A stretch of 33,378 bases of DNA from assembly GCA_029266415.1 (NCBI GenBank), contig JAQSWW010000018.1, positions 1-33,378 on the forward strand, read 5' to 3'. The stretch comes from Actinomycetospora sp. (GTDB lineage: Bacteria > Actinomycetota > Actinomycetes > Mycobacteriales > Pseudonocardiaceae). A program made the translations under genes and the position numbers. The notes beneath the pieces were generated by a model that saw only the letters and a list, made by a program, of their open reading frames with translations, did not search any database and was not told where the DNA came from. Of this stretch, positions 8,883-17,229 are shown one piece after another (the stretch's first letter is position 1; each line of letters starts with the position of its first letter).

Positions 8883-10487
8883 CTAGTCCGAGTCAGAGCC
8901 GGAGCTCGACCCCGAGTCAGAGCTCGAGCCCGAGCCGGAGCTCGACCCCGAGTCAGAGCCCGAGCCCGATCCGGAGCCCGAGCCCGAGCCCGAGCCCGAT
9001 CCGGAGCCCGAGCCCGATCCCGAGCCCGAGTCCGAATCCGATCTCGAGTCAGAGCCCGAGTCCGAGTCCGAGTCCGAGCCCGACTCCGACCTCGAATCCG
9101 ACCTCGACTCCGAGTCCGACCTCGACTCCGACCTCGACTCCGACTCACGCGTCTCGCGCCTCGGTGACGCGTCGTCCTCCGAGCTGTCGTCCTCCGCGTC
9201 GTCGCGGCCGGAGCCCTGCTCCTCCGACGCCTGCTCCTCGGACGCCTCGTCCTGCGACGCGTCGTCCTGCGACTCGTCGCGGTCGGACGACTCCGCCGAC
9301 TCCTCGCGGTCGGACGACTCCGCCGACTCCTCGCGGTCAGAGGACTCGGAGGACTCGGAGGACTCGGAGGACTCGGAGGACTCGGAGGACTCCTCGCGGT
9401 CGGAGGACTCGGAGGACCCGCGAGCGGGCGCCTCGCGGTCCTCGGCGTCCTCGTGCTGCACGTCGTCGCTCTCCGCGCCGTGGACGTGGTCGACACGCCA
9501 CTCGCGGAACTGCACCGCGGTCGGGGCCGCGATGGTGCGGTCGCGGTGCAGGCCGGCCTTGAGGTAGCTCTGCTGCCCGGGGTAGAGCGTCCCGCCCGGC
9601 GGGCGGTCGTCGTCGACGACGGGCTCCCCGTCACGCCAGACGCTGACACCGGCCTTCGCGGGGTCGGCGGAGAAGAGCACCCGGACGTCCAGTCGAGCCC
9701 AGTCCTCGGTCGGCGCCGGCCCGAGCAGGCGGGTGAAGGTGCGCGGGCCCGAGGGGTGCCCACCCCCGCCGTGCAGGACGAGCTGGCCGTCGTAGACACG
9801 CAGGTCGAGCGGCGCAGGCCCCGGGCTGTCGTTCTCCCACCGGGCGATGACCTGGTCGCCCGGCGCGCTCGTGGGGAAGTCGCGGTCGAGCCGCACCGAG
9901 AAGGTCACCTCGTGCTCGTCGCCCTCGCGGATCACGGGCAGGTCGGGCTCGAGCTCGCTGCGCTGGCCCCGGCCGGTCAGCACGAACGACACCTCGCCGT
10001 CGTCCAGCTGGGGCGGCAGGGCCCCGACCGTGTTCCACGGCGTCGGCAGGAACGCCCCCGGTCCGTCGGCACACCACACCGTCCGCGCCGGAGGCTGCGA
10101 GACCGGTTCCGGGAGGGCCTCGGCGACGGGCGCCGCGACGGGCTGGACCGGCTCCGGGTCCCGTGGAGGCGGCACGGACAGCACCGGTGCTCCGGAGCGG
10201 GCGTCGGGCGGCTCGAGCATCCCGCCGGGAAGGGGCGCCGGGCGTTCGGACGAGGAGTCCTGGGACCACGGACCCGTCGTACCGATGATCGCGGCGCCGC
10301 CCGCGAGCGCGCCGGCGGCCACCACGGAGACGACGCGCGCACGCGTCACGCCGGGGGGCGGACGGTGCGACGTGACCGTCGTGGCGTCCGCGGGGAGTGG
10401 CGGGCGGATGCCGGATCCCGAGTCGCGATGGCGTCCCATGACCAGCTCGCCGGCCTCCCGTCTCTGCGTCGGTGTCCCTGGAGTCAT
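8883..10487 (-). CDS. Secreted/membrane-anchored heparin-lyase I-like (polysaccharide lyase) protein with long Ser-Asp/Ser-Gly C-terminal tail
   Basis: N-terminal hydrophobic segment ([23 protein letters not shown]); beta-rich region ending [34 protein letters not shown]; about 178-residue SES/SDS/SGS tail. Confidence 0.75.
   Translation of the reverse strand: MTPGTPTQRREAGELVMGRHRDSGSGIRPPLPADATTVTSHRPPPGVTRARVVSVVAAGALAGGAAIIGTTGPWSQDSSSERPAPLPGGMLEPPDARSGAPVLSVPPPRDPEPVQPVAAPVAEALPEPVSQPPARTVWCADGPGAFLPTPWNTVGALPPQLDDGEVSFVLTGRGQRSELEPDLPVIREGDEHEVTFSVRLDRDFPTSAPGDQVIARWENDSPGPAPLDLRVYDGQLVLHGGGGHPSGPRTFTRLLGPAPTEDWARLDVRVLFSADPAKAGVSVWRDGEPVVDDDRPPGGTLYPGQQSYLKAGLHRDRTIAAPTAVQFREWRVDHVHGAESDDVQHEDAEDREAPARGSSESSDREESSESSESSESSESSESSDREESAESSDREESAESSDRDESQDDASQDEASEEQASEEQGSGRDDAEDDSSEDDASPRRETRESESRSESRSDSESRSDSRSESGSDSDSDSGSDSRSDSDSGSGSGSGSGSGSGSGSGSGSGSGSDSGSSSGSGSSSDSGSSSGSDSD
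8886..9418. repeat. Low-complexity tandem repeat tract encoding the SD/SG/SES tail (6-, 9- and 27-bp periods)
   Basis: 9-bp GAGGACTCG about 5.5 copies near 9341-9391; 27-bp unit at 9277-9303 and 9304-9330; 6-bp GAGCCC/GAGTCC iterations at 8886-9140. Confidence 0.93.
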
Positions 10488-10618
10488 TGCCGGTGGTGCG
10501 CCACGGAAACGCCCCGGCGCTCAGCTTGGTGCCGACGAGCCACCGGGTTGCGACATCTGCGCCCGACGGCGGTCATCGCCCGGCCCATGGGCGGCGCGGA
10601 GAAGTTCTTCCGGGGCGA

Positions 10619-10647
10619 TGTCGATCCGCGTCCCTCGCCGTTCGACC
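10619..10647 (+). promoter_or_regulatory. Candidate ECF42-type promoter upstream of the YCII gene
   Basis: TGTCGA (10619-10624), 18-nt spacer, CGACC (10643-10647), resembling the reported TGTCGA / CGA-like ECF42 consensus. Confidence 0.5.
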
Positions 10648-10698
10648 TGGGGTGAGAGGGTCCGGGACGAGGGCCCTGACGAGGCAGGGGAGAGACCG

Positions 10699-11118
10699 AT
10701 GAAGTACATGCTGATCATGCGGGCCACCGACGAGGGCTGGGCGTCGGTGGAGAACGTCGACATGGACGAGATGCTCGAGCTGATGGGCCGGTTCCAGGAG
10801 GAGATGATCCAGGCCGGCGTGCTGCTCGCGGCCGAGGGCTTCGAGGACCCGGCCGAGACCGTGGTCGTCGACCACGGCTCGGAGCCGCCCGTCGTCACCG
10901 ACGGCCCGTACGGCGAGACCCACGAGCTCTTCGGCGGGTTCTTCATGCTGAACGTCGCCTCCAAGGAGGAGGCCGTCGAGTGGGCCAAGCGGGCACCGGG
11001 TACGGGCCCGGGCTTCAAGACCGAGATCCGGCGCGTCTCCTCGATCGACGAGTTCCCGCAGGACAACCCGTGGATCCAGAAGGAGCGGGCGTGGCGCGAG
11101 GCCACCGGCCAGCTGTAG
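10699..11118 (+). CDS. YCII-related (DGPF domain) protein
   Basis: MKYMLIMRATDEGW..VVTDGPYGETHELFGGFFMLNVASKEEAVEWAKRAP. Confidence 0.93.
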   Translation: MKYMLIMRATDEGWASVENVDMDEMLELMGRFQEEMIQAGVLLAAEGFEDPAETVVVDHGSEPPVVTDGPYGETHELFGGFFMLNVASKEEAVEWAKRAPGTGPGFKTEIRRVSSIDEFPQDNPWIQKERAWREATGQL

Positions 11119-11121
11119 CCC

Positions 11122-12396
11122 ATGGGTGACGCCACGGGCCGTGACGCCGTCGCCGCCGTCTGGCGGATCGAGTCCGCGCGCATCGTCGGCGCGCTCGCGC
11201 GCTACACCGGCGACTTCGCGCTGGCCGAGGACCTCGCCCAGGAGGCGCTGGCCGAGGCCCTCGTGAGCTGGCCCCGCGACGGCGTGCCCCGACAGCCGGC
11301 GGGCTGGCTGCTCACCACGGGACGCCGCCGGGCGGTCGACGCGTTCCGCCGGCGCTCCGCCCTCGACGAGCGGTACGCCGCCCTCGCCCGCGACCTGGGC
11401 GAGGGCGGCGCCCTGTCGCGCGGCGGCCATCCCCGGGAGGAGGACGACGTACTCTGGGACCCGGACCAGATCGACGACGACGTCCTCGCGCTGATCTTCA
11501 CCTCGTGCCACCCGGTGCTCTCGCGCGAGGCGCGGGTGGCACTGACGCTGCGGGTGGTCGGCGGTCTGACCAGCGACGAGATCGCCCGTGCGTTCCTCGT
11601 CCCCACCGCCACCGTCCAGGCGCGGATCACGCGGGCGAAGAAGACGCTCGCCGCGGCCCGGGTGCCGTTCGCGGTGCCACCCGCCGCCGAGCGGGCCGAG
11701 CGCCTCGGCACCGTGCTCAGCGTCGTCTACCTCGTCTTCACCGAGGGCTCGTCGGCCACCACGGGCGACCGGCTCTTGCGCCTCGACCTCGCGGGCGAGG
11801 CGCAGCGGCTCGCGCGGGTGCTGGCCCGCCTCGTGCCGGACGACCCCGAGGTGCACTCCCTGCTCGCGCTGCTCGAGCTCACCGCGGCCCGTTTCCCCGC
11901 CCGCACGGGGGCCGATGGCGAGCCGGTCCTGCTCGAGCACCAGGACCGGCGTCGCTGGGACCGCTCGGCCGTGGAACGGGGACGGGCGGCGCTCGCCCGC
12001 GCCGAGCGGGCCGGCCGGGGCCTGGGCTACTACGGGCTGCAGGCGGCGATCGCCGAGTGCCACGCCGTCGCGCCCTCGGTGGAGGCGACCGACTGGGCCC
12101 GCATCGTCCTGCTCTACGAGGCCCTCGGGCGGCTCGCGCCGTCGCCCGTGGTCGACCTCAACCGGGCGGTGGCCGTGTCGATGGCGCACGGCCCGGCGGT
12201 CGCGCTGTCGATCGTCGACGAGCTGGCGGGCACCGCGGCGCTGGCGGGCTCGCACCTGCTGCCCAGCGTCCGCGGCGAGCTCCTCGCCCGTCTGGGACGC
12301 CCCGACGAGGCGCGCGAGGAGTTCGCGCTCGCCGTCGCCCGCTGCGGCAACGAGCGCGAACGGGGGCTCCTCGCACGCAAGATCGACGCGCTGTGA
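11122..12396 (+). CDS. ECF42-type RNA polymerase sigma factor with C-terminal extension (DUF6596-like)
   Basis: [83 protein letters not shown]; adjacent YCII gene. Confidence 0.93.
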   Translation: MGDATGRDAVAAVWRIESARIVGALARYTGDFALAEDLAQEALAEALVSWPRDGVPRQPAGWLLTTGRRRAVDAFRRRSALDERYAALARDLGEGGALSRGGHPREEDDVLWDPDQIDDDVLALIFTSCHPVLSREARVALTLRVVGGLTSDEIARAFLVPTATVQARITRAKKTLAAARVPFAVPPAAERAERLGTVLSVVYLVFTEGSSATTGDRLLRLDLAGEAQRLARVLARLVPDDPEVHSLLALLELTAARFPARTGADGEPVLLEHQDRRRWDRSAVERGRAALARAERAGRGLGYYGLQAAIAECHAVAPSVEATDWARIVLLYEALGRLAPSPVVDLNRAVAVSMAHGPAVALSIVDELAGTAALAGSHLLPSVRGELLARLGRPDEAREEFALAVARCGNERERGLLARKIDAL

Positions 12397-12399
12397 GCG

Positions 12400-13464
12400 T
12401 CAGGCGAAGTCGAGCAGCGGCTCGCGGTGGGCGGGCGGGTAGGGCGCCGGACCCTGCCGGCGGGCCCGGGCCTCGAGCAGCGCCTCGTACTGCTCGCGCG
12501 GCGTCGGCCCGTGGGCGGCGTAGGCCTCGGCGGGGGTGGCCACGACGGGCAGCACGGGCGGCGTGCCGCGCAGCACCGGCTCGATCACCGGCACCGTCCG
12601 CGGCGACGCGGCGCGGAGCACGGCCAGCTGCACGGTGGTGCTGGCCGCGACCAGGCGGATCACCGGCCGGGTGATCGCCACGGCGAGGGCGTCGACGACC
12701 TTCGGCTGGGGCGTGCCGCCGAGGCGGCGCATCCACCGGGGCAGGGTCGCGACCACCGCGCGCCGCGTCACGGCGGTGAACAGCCGGCGCACCGGCGACG
12801 GCAGCTCGGGCGGCAGCACGATCGCCTCGGCGTCGAGCAGGAAGTCCATCATCCGCTGCGCGTTCTCGGACGCGATGAGGCGCGGGCGGTAGGACTCGAA
12901 GTAGGCCCGGATGCCCTCCCGGGTGCGGGGCACGTCGGCGGGGTCGATCGTCTGGAACTCCGCGGCCCGCGCGCACTCCTCCCAGTACTGCGCCTCGTCG
13001 GCGGGGGAGAGCTTGCCCGGCCCGAACACCTCGTAGGTGTAGAGGATCGAGTGCCACGCGGTGAGGTGGATCCACAGCTGCGAGTCGGGGTCGTTGGCGT
13101 CGTACTGGCGCCCGGTCACCGGGTCGGTGCCCACGGCCCGCGCATGGATCTTCATCAGCGTGTCCGCGGCGGCCAGCACCGACGCGGTGTCACCGAACTT
13201 GATCGTCGCGAAGTACTGCATCGTGCGGTCGTAGCGCAGCCGCGGCCGCGCGACGACCTGCCCGGACTGCTCGACCGAGGCCAGCAGGAACGGATCGAGC
13301 TCCTCGACCACGACGGCGCGCAGGAAGCCCAGCGCGAGCGAGGTCGGGTACGACCACACCTTCCAGGTCACCGATTCGGGCCCGAAGAACCCGTAGTCGG
13401 CGTGCTGCGCGTCCTTGCGCATCGACCGCACGACACCCATGCGGAGCTCCCTTCCGGTCAGCAA
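12400..13464 (-). CDS. DUF2236 / MpaB-family oxygenase-like protein
   Basis: YGFFGPESVTWKVWSYPTSLALGFLRAVVVEELDP..LWIHLTAWHSILYTYEVFG; start may be 13440 (MGVVRSM). Confidence 0.88.
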   Translation of the reverse strand: MLTGRELRMGVVRSMRKDAQHADYGFFGPESVTWKVWSYPTSLALGFLRAVVVEELDPFLLASVEQSGQVVARPRLRYDRTMQYFATIKFGDTASVLAAADTLMKIHARAVGTDPVTGRQYDANDPDSQLWIHLTAWHSILYTYEVFGPGKLSPADEAQYWEECARAAEFQTIDPADVPRTREGIRAYFESYRPRLIASENAQRMMDFLLDAEAIVLPPELPSPVRRLFTAVTRRAVVATLPRWMRRLGGTPQPKVVDALAVAITRPVIRLVAASTTVQLAVLRAASPRTVPVIEPVLRGTPPVLPVVATPAEAYAAHGPTPREQYEALLEARARRQGPAPYPPAHREPLLDFA

Positions 13465-13473
13465 TGAACGGAA

Positions 13474-13502
13474 GGTAACAGTTACCGCCGGTATGGGATA
13501 CC
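13474..13502. promoter_or_regulatory. Tandem 13-bp palindromes (operator candidate)
   Basis: GGTAACAGTTACC (13474-13486) and GGTATGGGATACC (13490-13502), both GGTAN5TACC, 16 bp apart start to start. Confidence 0.65.
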
Positions 13503-13555
13503 TCGTGTCCGGCCAACTCCGGCGGAACCACCGCGTCGGGTGATCCGCGCCCGGC

Positions 13556-13897
13556 TCAGGCCGGCCGGCGCGGCTCCCCGGAGTCGCGCTCGCGCACGGC
13601 GATCGGCGCCCCGGCGAGGTCCTCGTCGTTGCAGAGGATCGTCAGGTCGAAGTACGGCGAGCCCTGGGTCTCGTCGTGGTCGAGGTGCACCGCGATGACG
13701 TCGGGCGCCTCGCCGAGCCACTGCTCGACCTGGCGCAACCAGCTCGCCGCGCGCTCGAGGGCGCTCGGGAGGTCGTCGTCGAGGAACTGGACCGGACGAT
13801 AGGGGACGCCGAGGATCTGGTCCTTCCCGCCGGGGCGGGGCAGGGACTGGGCGACGCCGAGGTCGTCGAGCTGCAGGGGGGTCACGCGCTCACTCAC
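13556..13897 (-). CDS. Conserved-looking hypothetical protein
   Basis: 113 aa from GTG at 13897, VSERVTPLQLDDLGVAQSLPRPGGKDQILGVPYRPVQFLDDDL; no family recognised. Confidence 0.55.
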   Translation of the reverse strand: MSERVTPLQLDDLGVAQSLPRPGGKDQILGVPYRPVQFLDDDLPSALERAASWLRQVEQWLGEAPDVIAVHLDHDETQGSPYFDLTILCNDEDLAGAPIAVRERDSGEPRRPA

Positions 13898-14007
13898 GCC
13901 CGTGAGCTTCCAACCACCGGTTCCGGTGCCGCAAGCGGACCCGCCGCCGACTCCGCCAGCGCCGTCCCCGGCGCGGTGAGCCGCCGGTGGCGGGGGACGT
14001 GCGGCGT

Positions 14008-14646
14008 CTACCCGCTCGCCCGGGAGGTCGTCGCCAGCCCGACGCCGAGGCCGACCATCGTCACGCCACCGGCCCCGCCGAGGGCAGCGAGGCGGCGCGG
14101 CGAGCGGGCGAACCAGGCGCGCGCCGTGCCCGCCGACAGGGCCCAGACGCTGTCGAGCACCAGGCCGATCGTCACCACGACCAGGCCGAGCACGAGGATC
14201 TGCGTGCCGATCGCCCCCGCCGGGTCGGCGAACTGCGGCAGGAACGCGACGAAGAACAGCGCGCTCTTCGGGTTGAGCAGCCCGACGACGACGCCGTCGA
14301 CCACGCAGCGCCGCCAGCCAGGCAGGCTCGCGGGGTCGGGCGCGGCCACGGCCGTCGCGGTCCGGTGGCGGTGGCGGATCGCGGTCACGCCCAGCACGAC
14401 GAGGTAGGCCGCGCCGGCGAACTTGACGACGGTGAACGCGACGGCCGAGCGCTCGAGCACCGCGCCGAGCCCGGCGGCGACGGCGAGCACCTGCAGCGCG
14501 ACGCCGGCGGTGTTGCCGATGACCGAGCACAGGGCGCGCCGCCGGCCCGCGGCGAGGGCGCGCCCGATCGCGAAGACGACGCTGGGCCCGGGGACCGCGA
14601 TGAACACGACCGCGGCGACGAAGAACGCGAGGAGACGCTCGGACAC
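14008..14646 (-). CDS. LysE family translocator
   Basis: FFVAAVVFIAVPGPSVVFAIGRALAAGRRRAL..VVGLLNPKSALFFVAFLPQF. Confidence 0.93.
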   Translation of the reverse strand: MSERLLAFFVAAVVFIAVPGPSVVFAIGRALAAGRRRALCSVIGNTAGVALQVLAVAAGLGAVLERSAVAFTVVKFAGAAYLVVLGVTAIRHRHRTATAVAAPDPASLPGWRRCVVDGVVVGLLNPKSALFFVAFLPQFADPAGAIGTQILVLGLVVVTIGLVLDSVWALSAGTARAWFARSPRRLAALGGAGGVTMVGLGVGLATTSRASG

Positions 14647-14690
14647 GCCGGTGAGCGTCGGACACCGGGGCGGTCCGCGTCGAGCGAGTT

Positions 14691-15308
14691 CTACGCCGAC
14701 GGCCGCGCCGCGAGGAGGAACGCCGCCGGGGCACGCTCGTCGGGGTCGGCGGCCCGCTCGACCCGGACCTCGACGTGCAGCCCGGCGTCGGCGAGCAGCG
14801 CGGCCACGTGCTCGGGACGGCGGCGCAGGAAGTCCAGCCCGAGGGTGTGCCCGAACGCCGCCGCGAGGTGGAAGGGCACGTCGCCCACCGAGAACCCCAG
14901 CAGCAGCCGGCCGCCCGGGGCCAGCGCGTCCGCGAACCCCGCGAACACGCCCGGGAGCTCGTCGTCGGGCGTGTGCACCGTCGAGTACCAGGAGACGAGC
15001 CCGCCGAGGCCCCGCGGGAGCTCGGTCATCGACCCGACCGAGAACGCGATCCCCGGGTACCGGCGGCACGCCTCGGTCACCATCGCGGGGCTGAGGTCGA
15101 GCCCGGAGACCGCGAGGCCGAGGTCGCGCAGGCATGCCGTCACGTGCCCCGGCCCGCACCCGACGTCGAGCACCGGGCCCTCGACGCGCGCGGCGAAGGC
15201 GGCGAGCACCGCGCGGTCGAGCGGGCGGCGCCCGTCGGGCTCGCCGGCGGTCATGTCGGCGTAGGGCGCGGCCACCGCGTCGTAGGCGGCGCGGACCGGA
15301 TCGGTCAT
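14691..15308 (-). CDS. Class I SAM-dependent methyltransferase
   Basis: VLDVGCGPGHVTACLRDLGLAVSGLDLSPAMVTEACRRYPG. Confidence 0.93.
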   Translation of the reverse strand: MTDPVRAAYDAVAAPYADMTAGEPDGRRPLDRAVLAAFAARVEGPVLDVGCGPGHVTACLRDLGLAVSGLDLSPAMVTEACRRYPGIAFSVGSMTELPRGLGGLVSWYSTVHTPDDELPGVFAGFADALAPGGRLLLGFSVGDVPFHLAAAFGHTLGLDFLRRRPEHVAALLADAGLHVEVRVERAADPDERAPAAFLLAARPSA

Positions 15309-15344
15309 GCGCGGCAGGCTGCCACGGGGTCACGACACCGCGGT

Positions 15345-15538
15345 CGTCCGCCGGCCAGGCGGAGTGGGTGGCCCTGCTGGCCACCGCGCGCCCGGCGTCA
15401 CCCGGCCCGGAGGCCCGCGTGCTCGTCCACGCCGCGCTGGCGCTGGTCAACAGCCTGGGGCGCGTCCACCACCTGGCCGTCCGCCCCGGCGCCCAGCGCG
15501 GCACGGCCGCCCTCGCCGGGGCCGTCCTGGCGGGGTGA
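15345..15538 (+). pseudogene. Probable relic of a TetR-family regulator C-terminus
   Basis: AEWVALLATARPASPGPEARVLVHAALALVNSLGRVHHLAVRPGAQRGTAALAGAVLAG* resembles TetR C-terminal ends; no HTH in frame upstream. Confidence 0.5.
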
Positions 15539-16612
15539 GCCGCCGGGCAGGGCGAGGCGGGCGATGGTGCCGAGCACGCCCGCGTACTGCTTCACCAGCG
15601 GTCCGCTGGTGTACGGCAGGCCGTAGCGGCGGCAGATGTCGCGGATCAACGGGGCGACCTGCGCGTAGCGGCGCGAGGGCATGTCGGGGAACAGGTGGTG
15701 CTCGATCTGGTGGGACAGGTTGCCCGTCATGATGTGCATCAACGGGGACCCGTCGAGGTTCGCCGAGCCCAGCATCTGGCGCAGGTACCACTGGCCCCGG
15801 GTCTCGCCGTCGAGCTGGTCCTCGGTGAACGTCTCGGCGCCGGCCGGGAAGTGCCCGCAGAAGATCACGGCGTGGGTCCAGACGTTGCGGCTGACGTTGG
15901 CGGTCAGGTTGCCCAGCAACGTGGTCGGCGCGGCGAGCCCGGCCAGTAGCGGGAAGCCGACGTAGTCCTTGAGCAGCTGGCCGCGGACCTTGCGCCACAG
16001 CCCGCCGAGCTCGGATCGCGCGACGGACCACGGCTTGCGTCCGGCCGCGACCTCCTCGAGCTCGATGTCGTAGATCGCGATGCCGTACTCGAAGCCGAGC
16101 GCGAGGCCGGCGTTGATCAGCGGCTGGAGCAGGTGGTACGGCTTCCAGGGCTGCTCGGGATCGACGCGCAGCGTGGCGTAGCCGATGTCGCGGTCCTTGC
16201 CCAGCACGTTCGTGTACGTGTGGTGCACGTAGTTGTGCGAGTGCTTCCAGCCCTCGGCCGACGACGCGGAGTCCCACTCCCAGGTGGTCGAGTGAATTTC
16301 GGGGTCGTTCATCCAGTCCCACTGCCCGTGCAGGACGTTGTGGCCGATCTCCATGTTCTCCAGGATCTTGGCCACCGACAGGGCGGCGGTGCCGCCGAGC
16401 CACGCCGGCGGCAGGAGGGAGAACTGGAGCAGGACGCGCCCGCCCGTGTCCAGGCCGCGCTGGACGGCGATCACCCGGCGGATGTAGCGGGCGTCGTCGT
16501 CGCCGAGGTCGGCCATCACCTCCGTGCGGATCGCGTCGAGCTCGGCACCGAGACGCTCGACGTCGGCGTCGGTCAGGTGCGCGCTGGCGGCGGTGGTCGT
16601 GGTCGTGCTCAA
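15398..16612 (-). CDS. Fatty acid (acyl-CoA) desaturase
   Basis: Histidine boxes GHNVLHGQWDW, HSHNYVHH, HQIEHH; TTG at 16612 (STTTTTAASAHLTD) chosen, start uncertain. Confidence 0.88.
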   Translation of the reverse strand: MSTTTTTAASAHLTDADVERLGAELDAIRTEVMADLGDDDARYIRRVIAVQRGLDTGGRVLLQFSLLPPAWLGGTAALSVAKILENMEIGHNVLHGQWDWMNDPEIHSTTWEWDSASSAEGWKHSHNYVHHTYTNVLGKDRDIGYATLRVDPEQPWKPYHLLQPLINAGLALGFEYGIAIYDIELEEVAAGRKPWSVARSELGGLWRKVRGQLLKDYVGFPLLAGLAAPTTLLGNLTANVSRNVWTHAVIFCGHFPAGAETFTEDQLDGETRGQWYLRQMLGSANLDGSPLMHIMTGNLSHQIEHHLFPDMPSRRYAQVAPLIRDICRRYGLPYTSGPLVKQYAGVLGTIARLALPGGSPRQDGPGEGGRAALGAGADGQVVDAPQAVDQRQRGVDEHAGLRAG

Positions 16613-16877
16613 GCGGGTGTCCTCCCGGACGGTGCGTGGCGGTCGCTGTCGGCGGACCGAGGACGCGGGTCTGGGAGCCGCTCGGGACGTCCTCATCAGG
16701 GTCCCCGCCGGGGGCGCGGGCAACCGCCGCGGGCCGGTGACGGGTGACACCGGCGGTGCGGGCGGTGTGACGGATGGGTGCGGGTGGCGCGCGTGTTCTT
16801 CCTGGTGCCGGTCCGAGATCGCCACGAGATCCCGCGACCGGCCGTCACCGGACAACGAGGTCCGGAGAGGAGTCGTC

Positions 16878-17225
16878 GTGCACCGTCACGAGAGCCCGGT
16901 CCTGATCACCGGCGCAGCGCTCTCCCCCGCGGAGGAGTTCGCCGCCCGCCGTCGCCGCTACTCCCTGATCATGTCGATGCGCATTCCCTGCCTGGTCCTC
17001 GCGGGCGTCCTGGCCCTGGGGTTCGGCTGGACCATCGCCGCTGCCGTGGTCGTGGTGGCGTCCGTGCCGCTGCCCTGGGTCGCGGTGCTCATCGCCAACG
17101 ACGCCCCACCGCGCAAGGCCGAGAAGACCGCCCGCTGGCGGCCCGACCAGGTGATCGAGACGCAGCCGGTGCGGGCGCTCGAGCCGGGCATGGTGATCGA
17201 CGCGCCGACCGGCCGGGCCGCCTGA
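16878..17225 (+). CDS. DUF3099 family membrane protein
   Basis: LITGAALSPAEEFAARRRRYSLIMSMRIPCLVLAGVLA..VPLPWVAVLIANDAPPRK; GTG start. Confidence 0.85.
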   Translation: MHRHESPVLITGAALSPAEEFAARRRRYSLIMSMRIPCLVLAGVLALGFGWTIAAAVVVVASVPLPWVAVLIANDAPPRKAEKTARWRPDQVIETQPVRALEPGMVIDAPTGRAA

Positions 17226-17229
17226 CCCG

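Noticed and set aside
9277-9391. CRISPR-like direct repeats
   Set aside because: Repeats are contiguous, in coding frame, with no spacers; they are coding tandem repeats.
8801-9562. Plus-strand ORFs rich in SPSPSP/RSRS or RARARV (8801-9562 and 8865-9167)
   Set aside because: Antisense translations of the SD/SG repeat tract; the minus-strand frame has a signal segment and a lyase-like domain, the plus frames have nothing else.
12385-12401. GACGC-GCTGTGA-GCGTC hairpin between convergent sigma and DUF2236 genes as a terminator
   Set aside because: Only a 5-bp stem with no U-tract; too weak to call.
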